Notes: generated by a model from the letters alone, not told the origin. A DNA stretch of 64,000 nucleotides from Lepus europaeus (GCF_033115175.1 NC_084837.1:21390266-21454265), one strand, 5' to 3'; positions 22,405 to 33,755 are shown, counted from the first letter of the stretch. Translations and numbers: made by a program.

Positions 22405-23820
22405 AATGCAATTTATTGCAGCTGAATTCACAATAGCTAAGACCTGGAATCAACCTAAATGCCCATCAACAGAAGACTGAATAAAGAAATTATGGGATAT
22501 GTACTCTATAGAATACTATATAGTGGTTAAAAAAAAAGAAAGAAATCTGGTCATTTGAAACAAAATGGAGGAATCTGGAAAATATCTTGCTGAGTGAAAT
22601 AAGCCAGTCCCAAAGGGACAAATATCATATGTTCTTCCTGATCTGTGACAACTCACTGAGCACCTAAAAGGAAACCTGTTGAAGTGAAACTGACACTGTG
22701 AGAAACAATGTGTTGATCAGCCCTTGTCTTGACTGTCGATGAACAACTTACTATTTTATTCTTTTTAGTATTTTCTTGTTCTACTTAATACCATTGGTTG
22801 AACTCTTTAATTAATACACAATTATTCTTAGGTGTTTAAATTTAACTGAAAATAAGAGTGAGAATAACAAAGGGAGGAGATGTACAGTTTGGTACATGCT
22901 CACTTGGACTTACCTCTAATGGTAGAGCTAGAATCATACCATGGGACTCCAAATCCCATTAAGTTGGCACGTACCAATACCATCTTAAATACCATCAGTT
23001 TAAGTTCATAATTGAACATAAAGATAGGATTAAGTGTCAAAGGGATCACATAAACAAGACCAGTGTCTGCTAATACTAACTGATAGAATTAAAAAGGAGA
23101 GAACAATCCAACATGGGAAGCGGGATACACAGCAGACTCATAGAATGGCAAATGCCTTAAACAGCACGCTGGCCTCAGAATCAGCCCTTAAGACATTCGG
23201 ATCTGGCTAAAAAGCCCATGAGAGTTTCTCAGGCATGGAAAGCCAAGTCCCTATGGCAAAAAAATGACCTAAGTGAAAGATCTCTGTGAGTGAGATCCCA
23301 GCGGAAAGAACAGGCCATCAAAGTAGGAGATATCTTTCTCTGATGGGAGGAGAGAACTTCTATTTTGATTATGGCCTTGTCTAAATAAGGTTGGAGTTGG
23401 TGAACTCTAGGCTTCCATAGCCTTGGCAGCTTCAGGTGATTACTGACGTCATAAATAAGAGTGTCAGTTATTAAATCAACAACAGGAGTCACTGTGCACT
23501 TACTCCCCATGTCGGATCTCCATCCTTAATGTGTTGTACCATGCGAATTAATGGTAAAACTAGTGTTCAAACAGTACTTTATACTTTGTGTGTCTGTGTG
23601 GGTGTAAACTATTGAAATCTCTACTTAGTATATGCTAAGTTGATCTTCTGTATATAAAGATAATTAAAAATGAATCTTAATGAAGAATGGGATGGGAGAG
23701 GGAGTGGGAGGTGGGATGGTTTGTGGGTGGGAGGGTGGTTATGTGGGGAGGGGGGGAAACTGCTATAATCCAAATGTTGTACTTTCAAAATTTATATTTA
23801 TTAAATAAAAGTTTAAAAAA
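22405..23820 (+). mobile_element. 5'-truncated LINE-1 (ORF2 end plus full 3' UTR)
   Basis: Begins within the end of ORF2 (GCAGCTGAATTCACAATAGC), passes the stop region, and carries the whole long 3' UTR including the G/A-rich tract at 23690-23760 and the terminal AATAAAAGTTT followed by A-rich sequence. AAATGCAA occurs on both sides where the old host LINE-1 is interrupted. ORF2 is not intact. Confidence 0.82.
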
Positions 23821-24154
23821 ATGAAAGCATAAAAAATGCAACTTATTTTTTTATGTTGATTGTAGTATCTGACAGCTTGGCTGAATTTGTTTATTAGTTT
23901 TAACAGATTTTTAGTGGAGTCTTTCGAGGCTTCTATATATTGTATCATATTGCCTGAAACAGGGCAGTTTTATTTCTTCCTTATCCACTTGAATATCTTT
24001 TATTTCTTTTTCTTATCTAATTGCTCTGGCTAGAACTTCAAGTACTATGTTGAATAGAAGTGGCATCCTTGTTTTGCTACTGATCTTAGAAAATTTGGAG
24101 CTTTCAACATTGAGTATGATGTTTGCTGTGGGCTTTTCATAGATGGCCTTTATT

Positions 24155-27100
24155 TTTTTTTTATTAAACTTTTATTTAATGAATATAAATTTCCAAAATA
24201 TAGCTTATGGGTTACAATGGCTTCCCCCCTCCCATAACTTCCCTCCCGCCCGCAACCCTCCCCTTTCCCACTCCCTTTCCCCTTCCATTCATGTAAAGAT
24301 TCATTTTCAATTCTCTTTGTATACAGAAGATCAGTTTAGTGTATATTAGGTAAAGATTTCAACATTTTGCCCATAAAGCAACATCAAGTGAAAAAACTAC
24401 CATTGGATTACTAATTATAGCATTAAATAGCAATGTACAGCACATTAAAGACAGAGATCCTACATAATTTTTTTTTCAAATTAATTAATTTTCTATGCCA
24501 TTTCCATTTTAACACCAGGTTGTTTTTTTTTTTTTTTCATTTCCAATTCTCTTTCTATACAAAAGATCACTTCAGTATATAATTAGCAAAGACCTCATCA
24601 GTCGGCGCCCTCACAGAAACGCAAAGTATAAAAATACTGTTTCAGTACCAGTCATAACATCACTTGGCTTTAGACGACGCATTAGGGACAGATCCCACAT
24701 GGGGTGTAAGTACACAGTGACTCCTGTTGCTGATTTAACAATTTGACACTCCTGTTCATGGCGTCAGTAATCTCCCTAGGCTCTAGTCATGAGTTGCCAG
24801 GGCTATGGAAGCCTTTAGAGTTCGCTGACTTTGATCTTATTCCGATAGGGTCATACTCAAAGTGGAGGTTCTCTCCCCCCTTCGGAGAAGGGTACCTCCT
24901 TCTTTGACGGCCCCGTTCTTTCCACTGGGATCTCACTCACAGAGATCATTCATTTAGGTCTTTTTTTTTTTTTCCATGATATCTTGGCTTTCCATACCTG
25001 CTATCCTCTCATGGGCTCTTCAGCCAGATCTGAATGCCTTGAGGGCTGATTCTGAGGCCAGAGTGTTGTTTAGGACATCTGCCATCCTATGAGTCTGCTG
25101 TGTATCCCACTTCCCATGTTGGATCTTTCTCTCCCTTTTTGATTCTATCAGTTAGTATTAGCAGATACTTGTCTTGTTTGTGTGATCTCTTTGACTCTTA
25201 GACCTATCAGAGCTATCAATTGTGAGCTGAAATTGATCACTTGGACTAGTGCGATGGAATTGGTACATGCCATCTTGATGGAATTGTGTTGGAATCCCCT
25301 GGCACATTTCTAACTCCACCATTTGCGGCCAGACCGATTGAGCATGTTCCAAATTGTTCATCTCCTCCTTCTCTTTTTCCACTCTTAGATTTAACAGGGA
25401 TCACTTTTCAGTTAAAATTTAAACACCTAAGAATAATTGTGTGTTAATTACTGAGTTCAACCAATAGTACTAGAACAACAACAACAACAACAAATACTAA
25501 AAAGGATAAAGTATTACATTGTACATCTAAAGTCAGGACAGGAGGTGATCAGTTCATTGTTGCTTATAGTGTCCATTTCACTTAGCAGGTTTCCCCTTTG
25601 GTGCTCAGTTGTCACCGATCAGGGAAAACAAATGATATTTTTCTCTTTGGGACTGGCTTAATTCACTCAGCATGATGTTTTCCAGATTGCTCCATCTTGT
25701 TGCAAATGACTGGGTTTCGTTGTTTCTTACTGCTGTATAGTATTCTATGGAGTATATGTCCCATAATTTCTTTATCCAGTCTACTGTTGATGGGCATTTG
25801 GGTTGGTTCCAGGTCTTAGCTATTGTGAATTGAGCTGCAATAAACATTAATGTGCAGATGGCTTTTTTATTTGCCAAATTAATTTCCTTTGGGTAAATTC
25901 CAAGGAGTGGGATGGCTGGGTTGTATGGTAGGGTTATGTTCAGGTTTCTGAGGAATCTCCAGACAGACTTCCATAGTGGCTTAACCAGTTTGCATTCCCA
26001 CCAACAGTGGGTTAGTGTCCCTTTCTCCCCACATCCTCTCCAGCATCTGTTGTTGGTAGATTTCTGAATGTGAGCCATTCTCACCGGGGTGAGATGGAAC
26101 CTCATTGTGGTTTTAATTTGCATTTCTCTGATTGCTAGTGATCTTGAACATTTTTTCATGTGTCTGTTGGCCATTTGGATTTCCTCTTTCGAAAAATGTC
26201 TATTGAGGTCCTTGGCCCATCTCTTAAGTGGGTTGTTTGTTTTGTTGTTGTGGATTTTCTTGATTTCTTTGTAGATTCTGGTTATCAATCCTTTATCTGT
26301 AGTATAGTTTGCAAATATTTTTTCCCATTCTGTTGGTTGCCTCTTCACTTTCCTGACTGTTTCTTTTGAAGTGCAGAAACTTCTCAATTTGATGCAATCC
26401 CAAATGTTAATTTTGGTTTTGACTGCCTGTGCTGCTGGAGTATTTTCCAGGAAGTCTTTGCCTGTGCCTATATCTTGCAGGGTTTCTCCAATGCTCTCTA
26501 ATAATTTGATGGTTTCGGGTCGTAGATTTAAGTCTTTAATCCATGTTGAGTGAATTTTTGTGTAAGGTGATAGGTATGGGTCTTGCTTCAAGCTTCTGCA
26601 TGTGGAAATCCAATTTTCCCAGCACCATTTATTGAATAGACTGTCCTTATTCCAGGGATTAGATTTGGATCTTTGGTCAAATATAAGTTGGCTGTAGATG
26701 TTTGGATTGATTTCTGGTGTTTCTATTCTGTTCCATTGGTCTATCCATCTGTTTCTGTACCAGTACCATGCTGTTTTGATAACAACTGCCCTGTAGTATG
26801 TCCTAAAATCAGGTATTGTGATGCCTCCGGCTTTGTTTTTGTTGTACAGGATTGCTTTGGCTATTCGAGGTCTTCTGTGTCTCCATATGAATTTCAGCAT
26901 CATTTTTTCTATATCTGAGAAGAAGGTCTTCGGGATCTTGATGGGTATTGCATTGAATGTATAAATTGCTTTTGGGAGAATAGACATTTTGATGATATTG
27001 ATTCTTCCAAGCCATGAGCATGGAAGATTTCTCCATTTTTTGGTATCCTCTTCTATTTCTTTCTGTAAGGTTTTGTAGTTTTCATCGTAGAGATCTTTAA

Positions 27101-27367
27101 CGTCTTTGGTTAAGTTTATTCCAAGGTATTTGATTGTTTTTGTGGCTATTGTGAATGGGATTGATTTTAGAAGTTCTTCCTCAGCCGTGGCATTGCCTGT
27201 GTATACAAAGGCTGTTGATTTTTGTGCATTGATTTTATATCCTGCTACTTTGCCAAACTCTTCGATGAGTTCCAGCAGTCTCTTAGTAGAGTTCTTTGGG
27301 TCCCCTAAATAAAGAATCATATCATCTGCAAAGAGGGATAGTTTGAGTTCGTCCTTCCCAATTTGTA
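24155..27367 (-). mobile_element. Young 5'-truncated LINE-1 with composite 3' end
   Basis: Lies between 17-bp direct repeats CATAGATGGCCTTTATT (24138-24154 and 27368-27384) inside the old antisense LINE-1. It contains the 3' UTR (24155-25604) and the uninterrupted C-terminal part of ORF2. The 3' UTR is unusual: the terminal ~310 bp (24155-24468) are followed by a second LINE-1 3'-UTR start after a T-run at 24523-24537, which repeats sequence equivalent to 24300-24470. Confidence 0.85.
25605..27366 (-). pseudogene. LINE-1 ORF2p C-terminal fragment, frame intact
   Basis: An open frame of about 587 codons (571 from the first Met at 27320) with no internal stop, ending at 25605. It starts just before the FADD box ([13 protein letters not shown]), the catalytic Asp-Asp of reverse transcriptase, so the fingers and endonuclease parts are absent. 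It continues through the RT thumb-like region ([18 protein letters not shown]) and ends with the C-terminal Cys-rich motif C-x3-C-x7-H-x4-C ([19 protein letters not shown]). A full ORF2p is about 1,280 residues, so under half remains and the element cannot be autonomous. The intact frame marks it as recent. Not a host gene. Confidence 0.93.
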
Positions 27368-27521
27368 CATAGATGGCCTTTATTATGTTGAGATACTTAG
27401 TTTGTTGAGGTTTTTTTTTTTTTTGTCATGAAAGAGTGTTGAATTTTGTCAAAAGCTTTTCCTGTATCTGTTGAGATGTATTTTTTGTCCTTCATTCTGT
27501 TGATGCAATTGATTACATTAA

Positions 27522-27846
27522 GGAGCTGGCATTGTGGCATAGTAAGTTAAGCCTCTGGCTGTGGCACTGGCATCCCATATGGGCAACAGTTCATGTCTTG
27601 GCTGCTCCTCTCCTGATACAGCTCTCTGCTATGGCTTTAGAAAGCAGTAGAAGATGGCCCAAGTCCTTGGGCCCCTGCACCCACGTGGGAGACCCAGAAG
27701 CGCCTGGCTCCTGGCTTTGGATTGGCCCAGCTCTGGCTGTTGCAGCCATCTGGGGAGTGAACCAGTGGATAGAAGACCTCTATCTCTCCCTCTCTCCCTC
27801 TCCTTCTCCCTCTCTCTCACTCTACCTCTTAAATAAATAAGGGAAA
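27522..27846 (+). mobile_element. C-repeat SINE, older
   Basis: Forward orientation; GAGCTGGCATTGTGGCATAG at the 5' end, CT-rich tract, and the tail CTCTTAAATAAATAAGG. Flanked by 12-bp duplications TGATTACATTAA (27510-27521 and 27847-27858) within the old antisense LINE-1. Confidence 0.93.
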
Positions 27847-27959
27847 TGATTACATTAATTGGTTTTCATATGTTGAACCATCCTGGCATTTCAGAGAAAA
27901 ATTAATCCCACTAGATTCATTTGGTTTTCTAGTATAAGGACCTGCAGCAAGTCCATTGC

Positions 27960-28062
27960 ACTGCACATCGTGAATAAACTATGCATGGGTTTAAAGATTT
28001 TTTGCATTAAAAGAAACATTTAGAATTCTATTTTCCATAGATTTTTTTCCGAGATACCTTCA
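27960..28062. mobile_element. Possible fragment of the palindromic element
   Basis: ATGCATGGGTTTAAAGATTTTTTGCATTAAAAG…ATTCTATTTTCCATAG resembles one arm of the element at 33530, and it sits inside the old LINE-1. Confidence 0.35.
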
Positions 28063-28243
28063 TATTTTGTTGAGGATTGTTATATTTATAATCATCAGGG
28101 ATATTGACTTGTGGTTTTTTTTTTCCCCTTGTGGTGTTTTTGTCTTGTTTTGGCATCAGGATAATGCTGGCCTCATAAAATGAGTTTGAAAGTGTTCCCT
28201 CATCTTTAACTTTTTAGAAGAGTTTGTGAAGGATTGGTATAAG

Positions 28244-28560
28244 TTTTTTAAAATGTTTATTTATTTATCATTTTCATCTACTTGAAAGGTAGAGTGAGAT
28301 GGGATGGGGAGTTCTTTGATTTGGTGTTTCCCCAAATGCTCACAATACCCAGGGCTAGACCAGACTGAAACTAGGTGCCTGGAACTCTGGGTCTCCCGTG
28401 TGGGTGACAGGGACCCAAAGATTTGTCATCGCCTGCTGCTTTCTGGGATGCAAGCAGGAAGCTGGATCAGAAGCTGAGTAGCTGGGACTGACACCAACAC
28501 TCTGATGTGGATTGTGGCCATCCCAAGTGGCAGCTCAGTCTGCTGTGTCATGATGTCTAT
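28244..28560 (-). mobile_element. C-repeat SINE, old and diverged
   Basis: Reverse orientation: ATGTTTATTTATTTATC…CTTGAAAGGTAGAGTGAGA, body (GGAAGCTGGATCAGAAGC), and 5' end near TGCTGTGTCATGATG. Interrupts the old antisense LINE-1. Confidence 0.8.
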
Positions 28561-30090
28561 GCCTTAATTCATCTTGAAATGTTTAGTAGTGTTCACCAGT
28601 GAAACCATCGGGTCCTGGGATTTTCTTTGGGAGGTTTTGATCAATTGTCTCCATACTAGGGACAGATCTGTACAGATTTCTGTTTCTTCCGATTTAGGCT
28701 TGCTATGTTATGTTTCTAGGGATTTGTCCATGTCTTTTAGGTTGTCTAGTTTTTTGTGTAATTATTAATAGTAATCTCTGGTGATCCTTTTTTGTTTCTG
28801 TGATATCAGTTATGTTATCTCTTCTTTCAGTTCTGATTTTATTTGTTTGACATTTCTCTCTTTCCTTAGCCTGGCCAAGGGTTTGTCAGTTTTTAGCTTC
28901 TGAAGGTATAAAGTTAGGTTGTTTATTTAATGATAGTTTTATTTTTACTGTAGGTGTTTATTGTTAGGAGCTTCCATCTGAGAACTTCTGTTGCTGTATC
29001 TTGCAAGTTCTCGTATATTCTTTTCATTTCCATTTATCTCAAGGAACTTTTAAATTTCCTTTTGGATTTACTGTGTGACTCCATAGTTGTTCAAGAGTGT
29101 GTTAATTTCCACATATTTGTGGATTTTCCAGTTTTCCTTCTGCTGTTTATTTCTAGTTTCATTCTTTTTTTGGTCTACAAAAGGTTTTTGTGATGTAACA
29201 TTTATTCTATCCTGGAGAAAGTTCCCTGGGTACTTGAGAAAAACGTGCCTTCTGGTGCTGTTGGGTAGAGTGTTCGGTAGACATCTATGCTGTTGTTCAG
29301 TGCTCTGTTTCCTTGTCTACCTTCCGTCTGGATCTTCCATCTATTGCTAAACATGAGGTAGGGAAGTCTCCTACTACTGGATTATGCTCCACTTCTCCTC
29401 TCAGTCCGTCATGTTTTATGCTTGGATGTTCCATTCATGTATGTTTATAATTGATCTATCTTCCTGGTGACTTGACCATTTTGTCATAATACAATGTCCT
29501 TTGTCTTTTGTGACAATTTTTGAATGAGAGTCCATTTTTTCTTTATTTTTTTCTTAACAATGTCCTATTAGTGCCTAACACTTGCAAACCTTAAAGGGCG
29601 TAGTACAATACAGCAACAGATGCAGAGAGAGTACACTGATGAACTCAGGCAGCGAGCAGCATCCCCACCTCCCCACCCTGTTCCCTGCTCCTCTTCTCCA
29701 GTTCTTTATGTAGTGTACATTTATTATTGTTTCTATAAGCTTAAAGTGTGTCTTGTCTGAAGTAAGTAGAGTCACCCCTGCCCCTTTTGGTTACCATTTG
29801 CTTGGCATATCTTTCTGTCTTTTCACTTTCTGTATATGTGTGTCCTTAAATTCAAAATGAGTTTCCCGTAGATGGTGTATAATTGGGTCTGGCTATTTTA
29901 TCCACTTAGGTACTCTATGTCTTTTTTATTGGAGAACTTAATTCATTTACATTTGAAGTAATTATTGATAAGGAAGGGTTTACTATTGCATTTTGTTAAT
30001 TATTGCCTGTTGCCTGTTGGTCTTGTATTTTTTTTTTGGTCTGTCTTTTCTCCTTGCTGTCTTGCCTTGTGTTTTGTAGACTTTTTGGAC

Positions 30091-30600
30091 TGATATGTAT
30101 GATGGTTGATTTGATGCATCAACTTGAATGAGTTGCACAGATTAAGCATTACCTCTGGATGTGTCTGGGAGGCTGTTTCTAGAAGAGGTTTGCATTTGAA
30201 TGAGTGGACTCAGTAGAGTAGATTTCCCTCTCCAATCTGATTGGGCACCATCCAGTCATTTGAGAACCTGAATCTATGTATCTGTGTCTGTCTGTCTCTG
30301 TCTGTTTGTCTGTCTCTCTTTCACACACGCGCACACACACACACACAGAAGATTGTCAAAGGACCTTGGATACCAATTTGAGTTGGGACGTCTCATCTCA
30401 TCCTCTGCCCTCAGGGCGAGCTCTATCCCATCAGCCTGCTCTCAGGCCCTTGGACTTGGGTTGATTCACATCCCTGGCTGTTCTGGGTCTGTAGCTTGCA
30501 GGCGGCAGACCATGGAACTTCTCAGCTTCCATGACTGTGTGAGCCAGTCTTCATAAGCAGTCTCTCCTTTGACTTTTCTCTGGATAACTCTGAGTAAAAC
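30091..30600. mobile_element. Ancient interspersed repeat, family unassigned
   Basis: TGATGGTTGATTTGATGCATCAACTTG, CTCTGGATGTGTCTGGGAGG, GAGTGGACTCAGTAGAGTAG and TTCTGGGTCTGTAGCTTGCA recall a widespread mammalian interspersed repeat that I know by sight but cannot name with certainty. A (TGTC)n/(AC)n microsatellite lies at 30275-30347. Confidence 0.5.
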
Positions 30601-30932
30601 AACACGCTTTGATTCTTTTCTTCTTTATGTAACTTCTAGATATTTCCTCAGAGATTATATGATCTTATCATTGTAACAGTCTATTTTAAGCTGATAAGTT
30701 AAATTGCATATAAAAACTATATTTTGGCTTTCCTCGCATCTTATGTTATTGTTGTTACAATTTACATCTATTTGTATTATGTGGTTTTTGAGTTTTAGTT
30801 ATAATTATTTTTAAGACTTTTAAAGTAACTTCCATGCTAGAATTTAAAGTAATGTATCCACCACCGTCATAACAATACAGCATTCCTTATTTGTCTGTTA
30901 TTTTCCTTTACTCATGAATTTCATACTTTCTT
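30601..30932. other. Intergenic AT-rich sequence
   Basis: AT-rich, probably eroded LINE-1; nothing specific recognised. Confidence 0.35.
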
Positions 30933-31267
30933 TTTTAAAAAGATTTATTTATTCATTAAAAAGCAGAGTTACAGAGAGGGAGAGGCAGAGAGAGAGACAC
31001 AGAGAGAGGTCTTCCATCTGTTGGTTCACTCCCCAATTGGCTGCAACAGCTGGAGCTGTACTAGTCTGAAGCCAGGAGCCAGGAGCTTCATCCAGGTCTC
31101 CCATGCAGGTGCAGGGGCCCAAGGATTTGGGCCGTCTTCTACTGCTTTCCCAGGCCATAGCAGAGAGCTGTATCAGAAGTGGAGCAGCCAGGACTCAAAC
31201 CGGCATCCATATGGGATGCCGATACCGCAGGCAGAGGCTTTACCTGCTATGCCACAATGCCGGCCCC
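30933..31267 (-). mobile_element. C-repeat SINE, older
   Basis: Reverse orientation: AAAAAGATTTATTTATTCATT at the tail, and 5' end CTATGCCACAATGCCGGCCCC. Flanked by 11-bp duplications CATACTTTCTT (30922-30932 and 31268-31278). Confidence 0.93.
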
Positions 31268-31344
31268 CATACTTTCTTAAGACACCCATTGGTTTCTTTG
31301 TCTCTGTCTATGGGTAGGAAATATCAATGGCTGAACCTCACGAG

Positions 31345-31470
31345 TGTACTTCAGAAAGTCCATGGAAAAATGGAATTCAATCAAATCTTTATTTTGGTGC
31401 AAAAGTTTGAAACACATGCATAACTTTTTCAAAACTACACATTTTCAATAACTTTTTGAAGACCCCCTTG
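31345..31470. mobile_element. Short palindromic DNA-transposon-like element
   Basis: ACTTCAGAAAGTCCATGG at the left mirrors AATAACTTTTTGAAGACCCCC at the right; the core has TCTTTATTTTGGTGCAAAAG and ACACATGCATAACTTTTTC. A relatively complete copy of the family. Confidence 0.55.
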
Positions 31471-32115
31471 AAGCATAGATTTCTACTTTTTTGGATCAAA
31501 CTTCACTTGTAATTCAAATGTCTATCAATTTTTAAGTACCCTCATATCTACCTTCTTAGTATATATGAACTTTCAAATAAATAGAGCAAAAAAAAAAAAA
31601 AAATAAGGCCAACAGGTAAATATACAAATTCTGCTCGTAGATGAGTAAAACACTTTTATGCAGTCTTGTAATTAAAGATTAAAATGTTCCACCCTCACAC
31701 AAAGCCTCTCAGGTCTCATCAAGACTAATTCTAAAATTCATCACCATCATGATTGTTCCAGCCACCCAGGGCAAGGCACAGAACCCAAGTTGCTCTTTGA
31801 CACACAGGTGGGTGAGAGCGATGACTGTCCCCTGCCCCTATCCGGCGTCATACTGGGCCCTTCTTGCTAGGCACAGTGGTGAGGGCGGTGAGGGGTGATG
31901 CAGCTGGTGTAGGGGCTCCTGTCTCTCAGGTGCCTACAGAGTAATGAGGAAAAGCCAAGGCCAACATGTGTGCGACAGTTGGAGAGTGGAGTAGTCTATG
32001 AAAAGAGAGTGTTGTGTGGACAGCTCATCCTGTCACCTAATTAGCACAGCTTTATTGAATTTTGGCTGGAATCCTAGATATTGGGGACAGGGCAGAGAAG
32101 AAAACAAGCCACTTC
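31471..32115. other. Intergenic unique sequence
   Basis: An A-run at 31589-31603 follows AAATAAATAG and may be a decayed retroelement tail. No gene recognised. Confidence 0.4.
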
Positions 32116-32432
32116 ATAGTAGGTTAAAACTCCACCTATGGTTCTGGCATCCCCTATGGGCACCGGTTCGAGTCCCAGCTGCTCCACTTCTGATCCAGCT
32201 CTCTGCTATGGTCTGGGAAAGCAGTGGGAGACGGCCCAAGTGCTAGAGCCCCTGCACCCATGTGGGAGACCTGGGAGAAGCTCCTGGCTCCTGGCTTCAG
32301 ATCAGCACAGCTCTGGCCCTTGTGGGCCATTTGGGAGTGAGCCAGTGGGTAGAAGATTTTTCTCCCTGTTTCTGTAACTCTGCCTTTCAAATAAATAAAC
32401 AAATTTACAAAAAAAGAAGAAGAAGAAGAAAG
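32116..32432 (+). mobile_element. C-repeat SINE, 5' end diverged
   Basis: Forward orientation: GGTTCTGGCATCCCCTATGGG, B box CCGGTTCGAGTCCC, body, the tail CTTTCAAATAAATAAAC, and an A/G-rich end with (AGA)n. Confidence 0.85.
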
Positions 32433-32998
32433 AAAATAAGGCCCCTGGCTTTGGAGGGCATGCATTCCAGTTGGAGGGTGGAGAAGTGAAGAGATAAGCA
32501 TCTGGTGGGTAGCAGTGATATGGGATCTGGGGGAGGGGGAGGGGAGGAGGAGGAGACTGCCATTTGGGGATAAGTTGTCCTGGAAGGTATCTCTAACTGG
32601 GTGGGGACTGAGAGAAGATACCAGGAACCAAGAAACTATGTGGGAGGGGTTTCTGAGAGCGCAGTAGTGCCCTGGGCCTGAGCTTGGGAATCTGAGCTAC
32701 AGCCCAGAGGAGGCAGTGTGTCTGTGGAGCAGGGTACATGAGAGAGAGGTGGGGGCTGCCCCCTGGGGGGCCATTCGGGGCGCTGACCCTCAGGGGCTGG
32801 GAGGAGCCGGTGGATCCAGGAGGTGAGCAGAGACGTGACAGGCTCTGACTCGGGGTTTTCGTGAGCACCTAGAATGTTCTAATGGCAATGGGTAAGGAAG
32901 AAAACAGGGATCGCTTGTGGAAGCCAGGCTCTAGGGGCAGCTGAGACCAGGGTGGTCCTGGTGGAGGAACTGTAGGGAATGTTAAAGACAGAGCAGAC
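32433..32998. other. Intergenic unique sequence, purine-rich patch
   Basis: Contains a G/A-rich patch at 32526-32556. No gene recognised. Confidence 0.45.
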
Positions 32999-33321
32999 GG
33001 CCGGCACTGTGGCTCAACAAGCTAATCCTCCACCTTGCGGTGCCGGCACACTGGGTTCTAGTGCCGGTCAGGGCACTGGATTCTGTCCCGGTTGCCCCTC
33101 TTCCAGTCCAGCTCTCTGCTATGGCCCGGGAGGGCAGTGGAGGATGGCCCAAGTGCTTGGGCCCTGCACCCCATGGGAGACCAGGATAAGCACCTGGCTC
33201 CTGCCTTCGGATCAGCGAGATGCGCCGGCTGCAGCGGCCATTGGAGGGTGAACCAACTGCAAAGGAAGACCTTTCTCTCTGTCTCTCTCTCTCACTATCC
33301 ACTCTGCCTTTCAAAAAAAAA
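32999..33321 (+). mobile_element. C-repeat SINE, young subfamily
   Basis: Starts GGCCGGCACTGTGGCTCAAC; 3' end CACTATCCACTCTGCC and poly(A). Flanked by 9-bp duplications AGAGCAGAC (32990-32998 and 33322-33330). Confidence 0.93.
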
Positions 33322-33330
33322 AGAGCAGAC

Positions 33331-33529
33331 ATGACCCGTTGACAGACTGTGTGGAAGGCATGAGAAGGAACGAGCTGTGGGTGCCACTAAGGTTTCCAGC
33401 CTGAGCCGACTGGGAGGTTGCAGCCTCTGAGAACCTCAGAAGGTGACAGTTCAAGGTCAGGAACAATCAAAGGGCAAAGACCCCAGTGCCTGTGGAAGCA
33501 AAGATAGAAAACTGGAGTGTGCAAGTACA
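33331..33529. other. Intergenic unique sequence
   Basis: Short unique stretch between a SINE and the palindromic element; nothing recognised. Confidence 0.4.
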
Positions 33530-33755
33530 GGGGGCTTCAAAAAGTTAGGGTTAGGGTTGATACAAAAATGGCATCAAAAGATAAATTTATTTTGGTGCAA
33601 AAATTCTTGAAATCCATGCAGAGTTTTTCATAATACTGATTTTTCATGAACTTTTTGAAGATCTCTTGTATGCATGGATTTCAAAACTTTTTCTACCAAA
33701 ACAAACTTACCTTTTAGTTCCATTTGCCACCATCTTTTTGGGAAAAATCCTTGTA
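33530..33755. mobile_element. Palindromic DNA-transposon-like element, doubled arm
   Basis: GGGGGCTTCAAAAAGTTAGG opens the element; AGATAAATTTATTTTGGTGCAAAAATTC and TTTTTCATGAACTTTTTGAAG follow. A second inverted arm then runs to about 33750 (GCATGGATTTCAAAACTTTT…CCAAAACAAACTTACCTTTTAGTTCCATTTG). Two telomere-like TTAGGG units sit at 33546-33557 in the left arm. Confidence 0.55.

Larger units (their letters stand above)
21435..30090 (-). mobile_element. Old antisense LINE-1 split by five later insertions
   Basis: Fragments of one old minus-strand LINE-1 (ORF2-derived) can be followed through 21435-21526, 21849-21986, 22310-22404, 23838-24154, 27368-27521, 27847-28243 and 28561-30090. Landmarks include the AAGGTTCATCCATGT segment near 21869, ATTGCTCTGGCTAGAACTTC near 24021, and GCATCAGGATAATGCTGGCC near 28154. 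Young SINEs and LINE-1s sit between the pieces, several with matching duplications. Reading frames are fully decayed. Confidence 0.7.
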
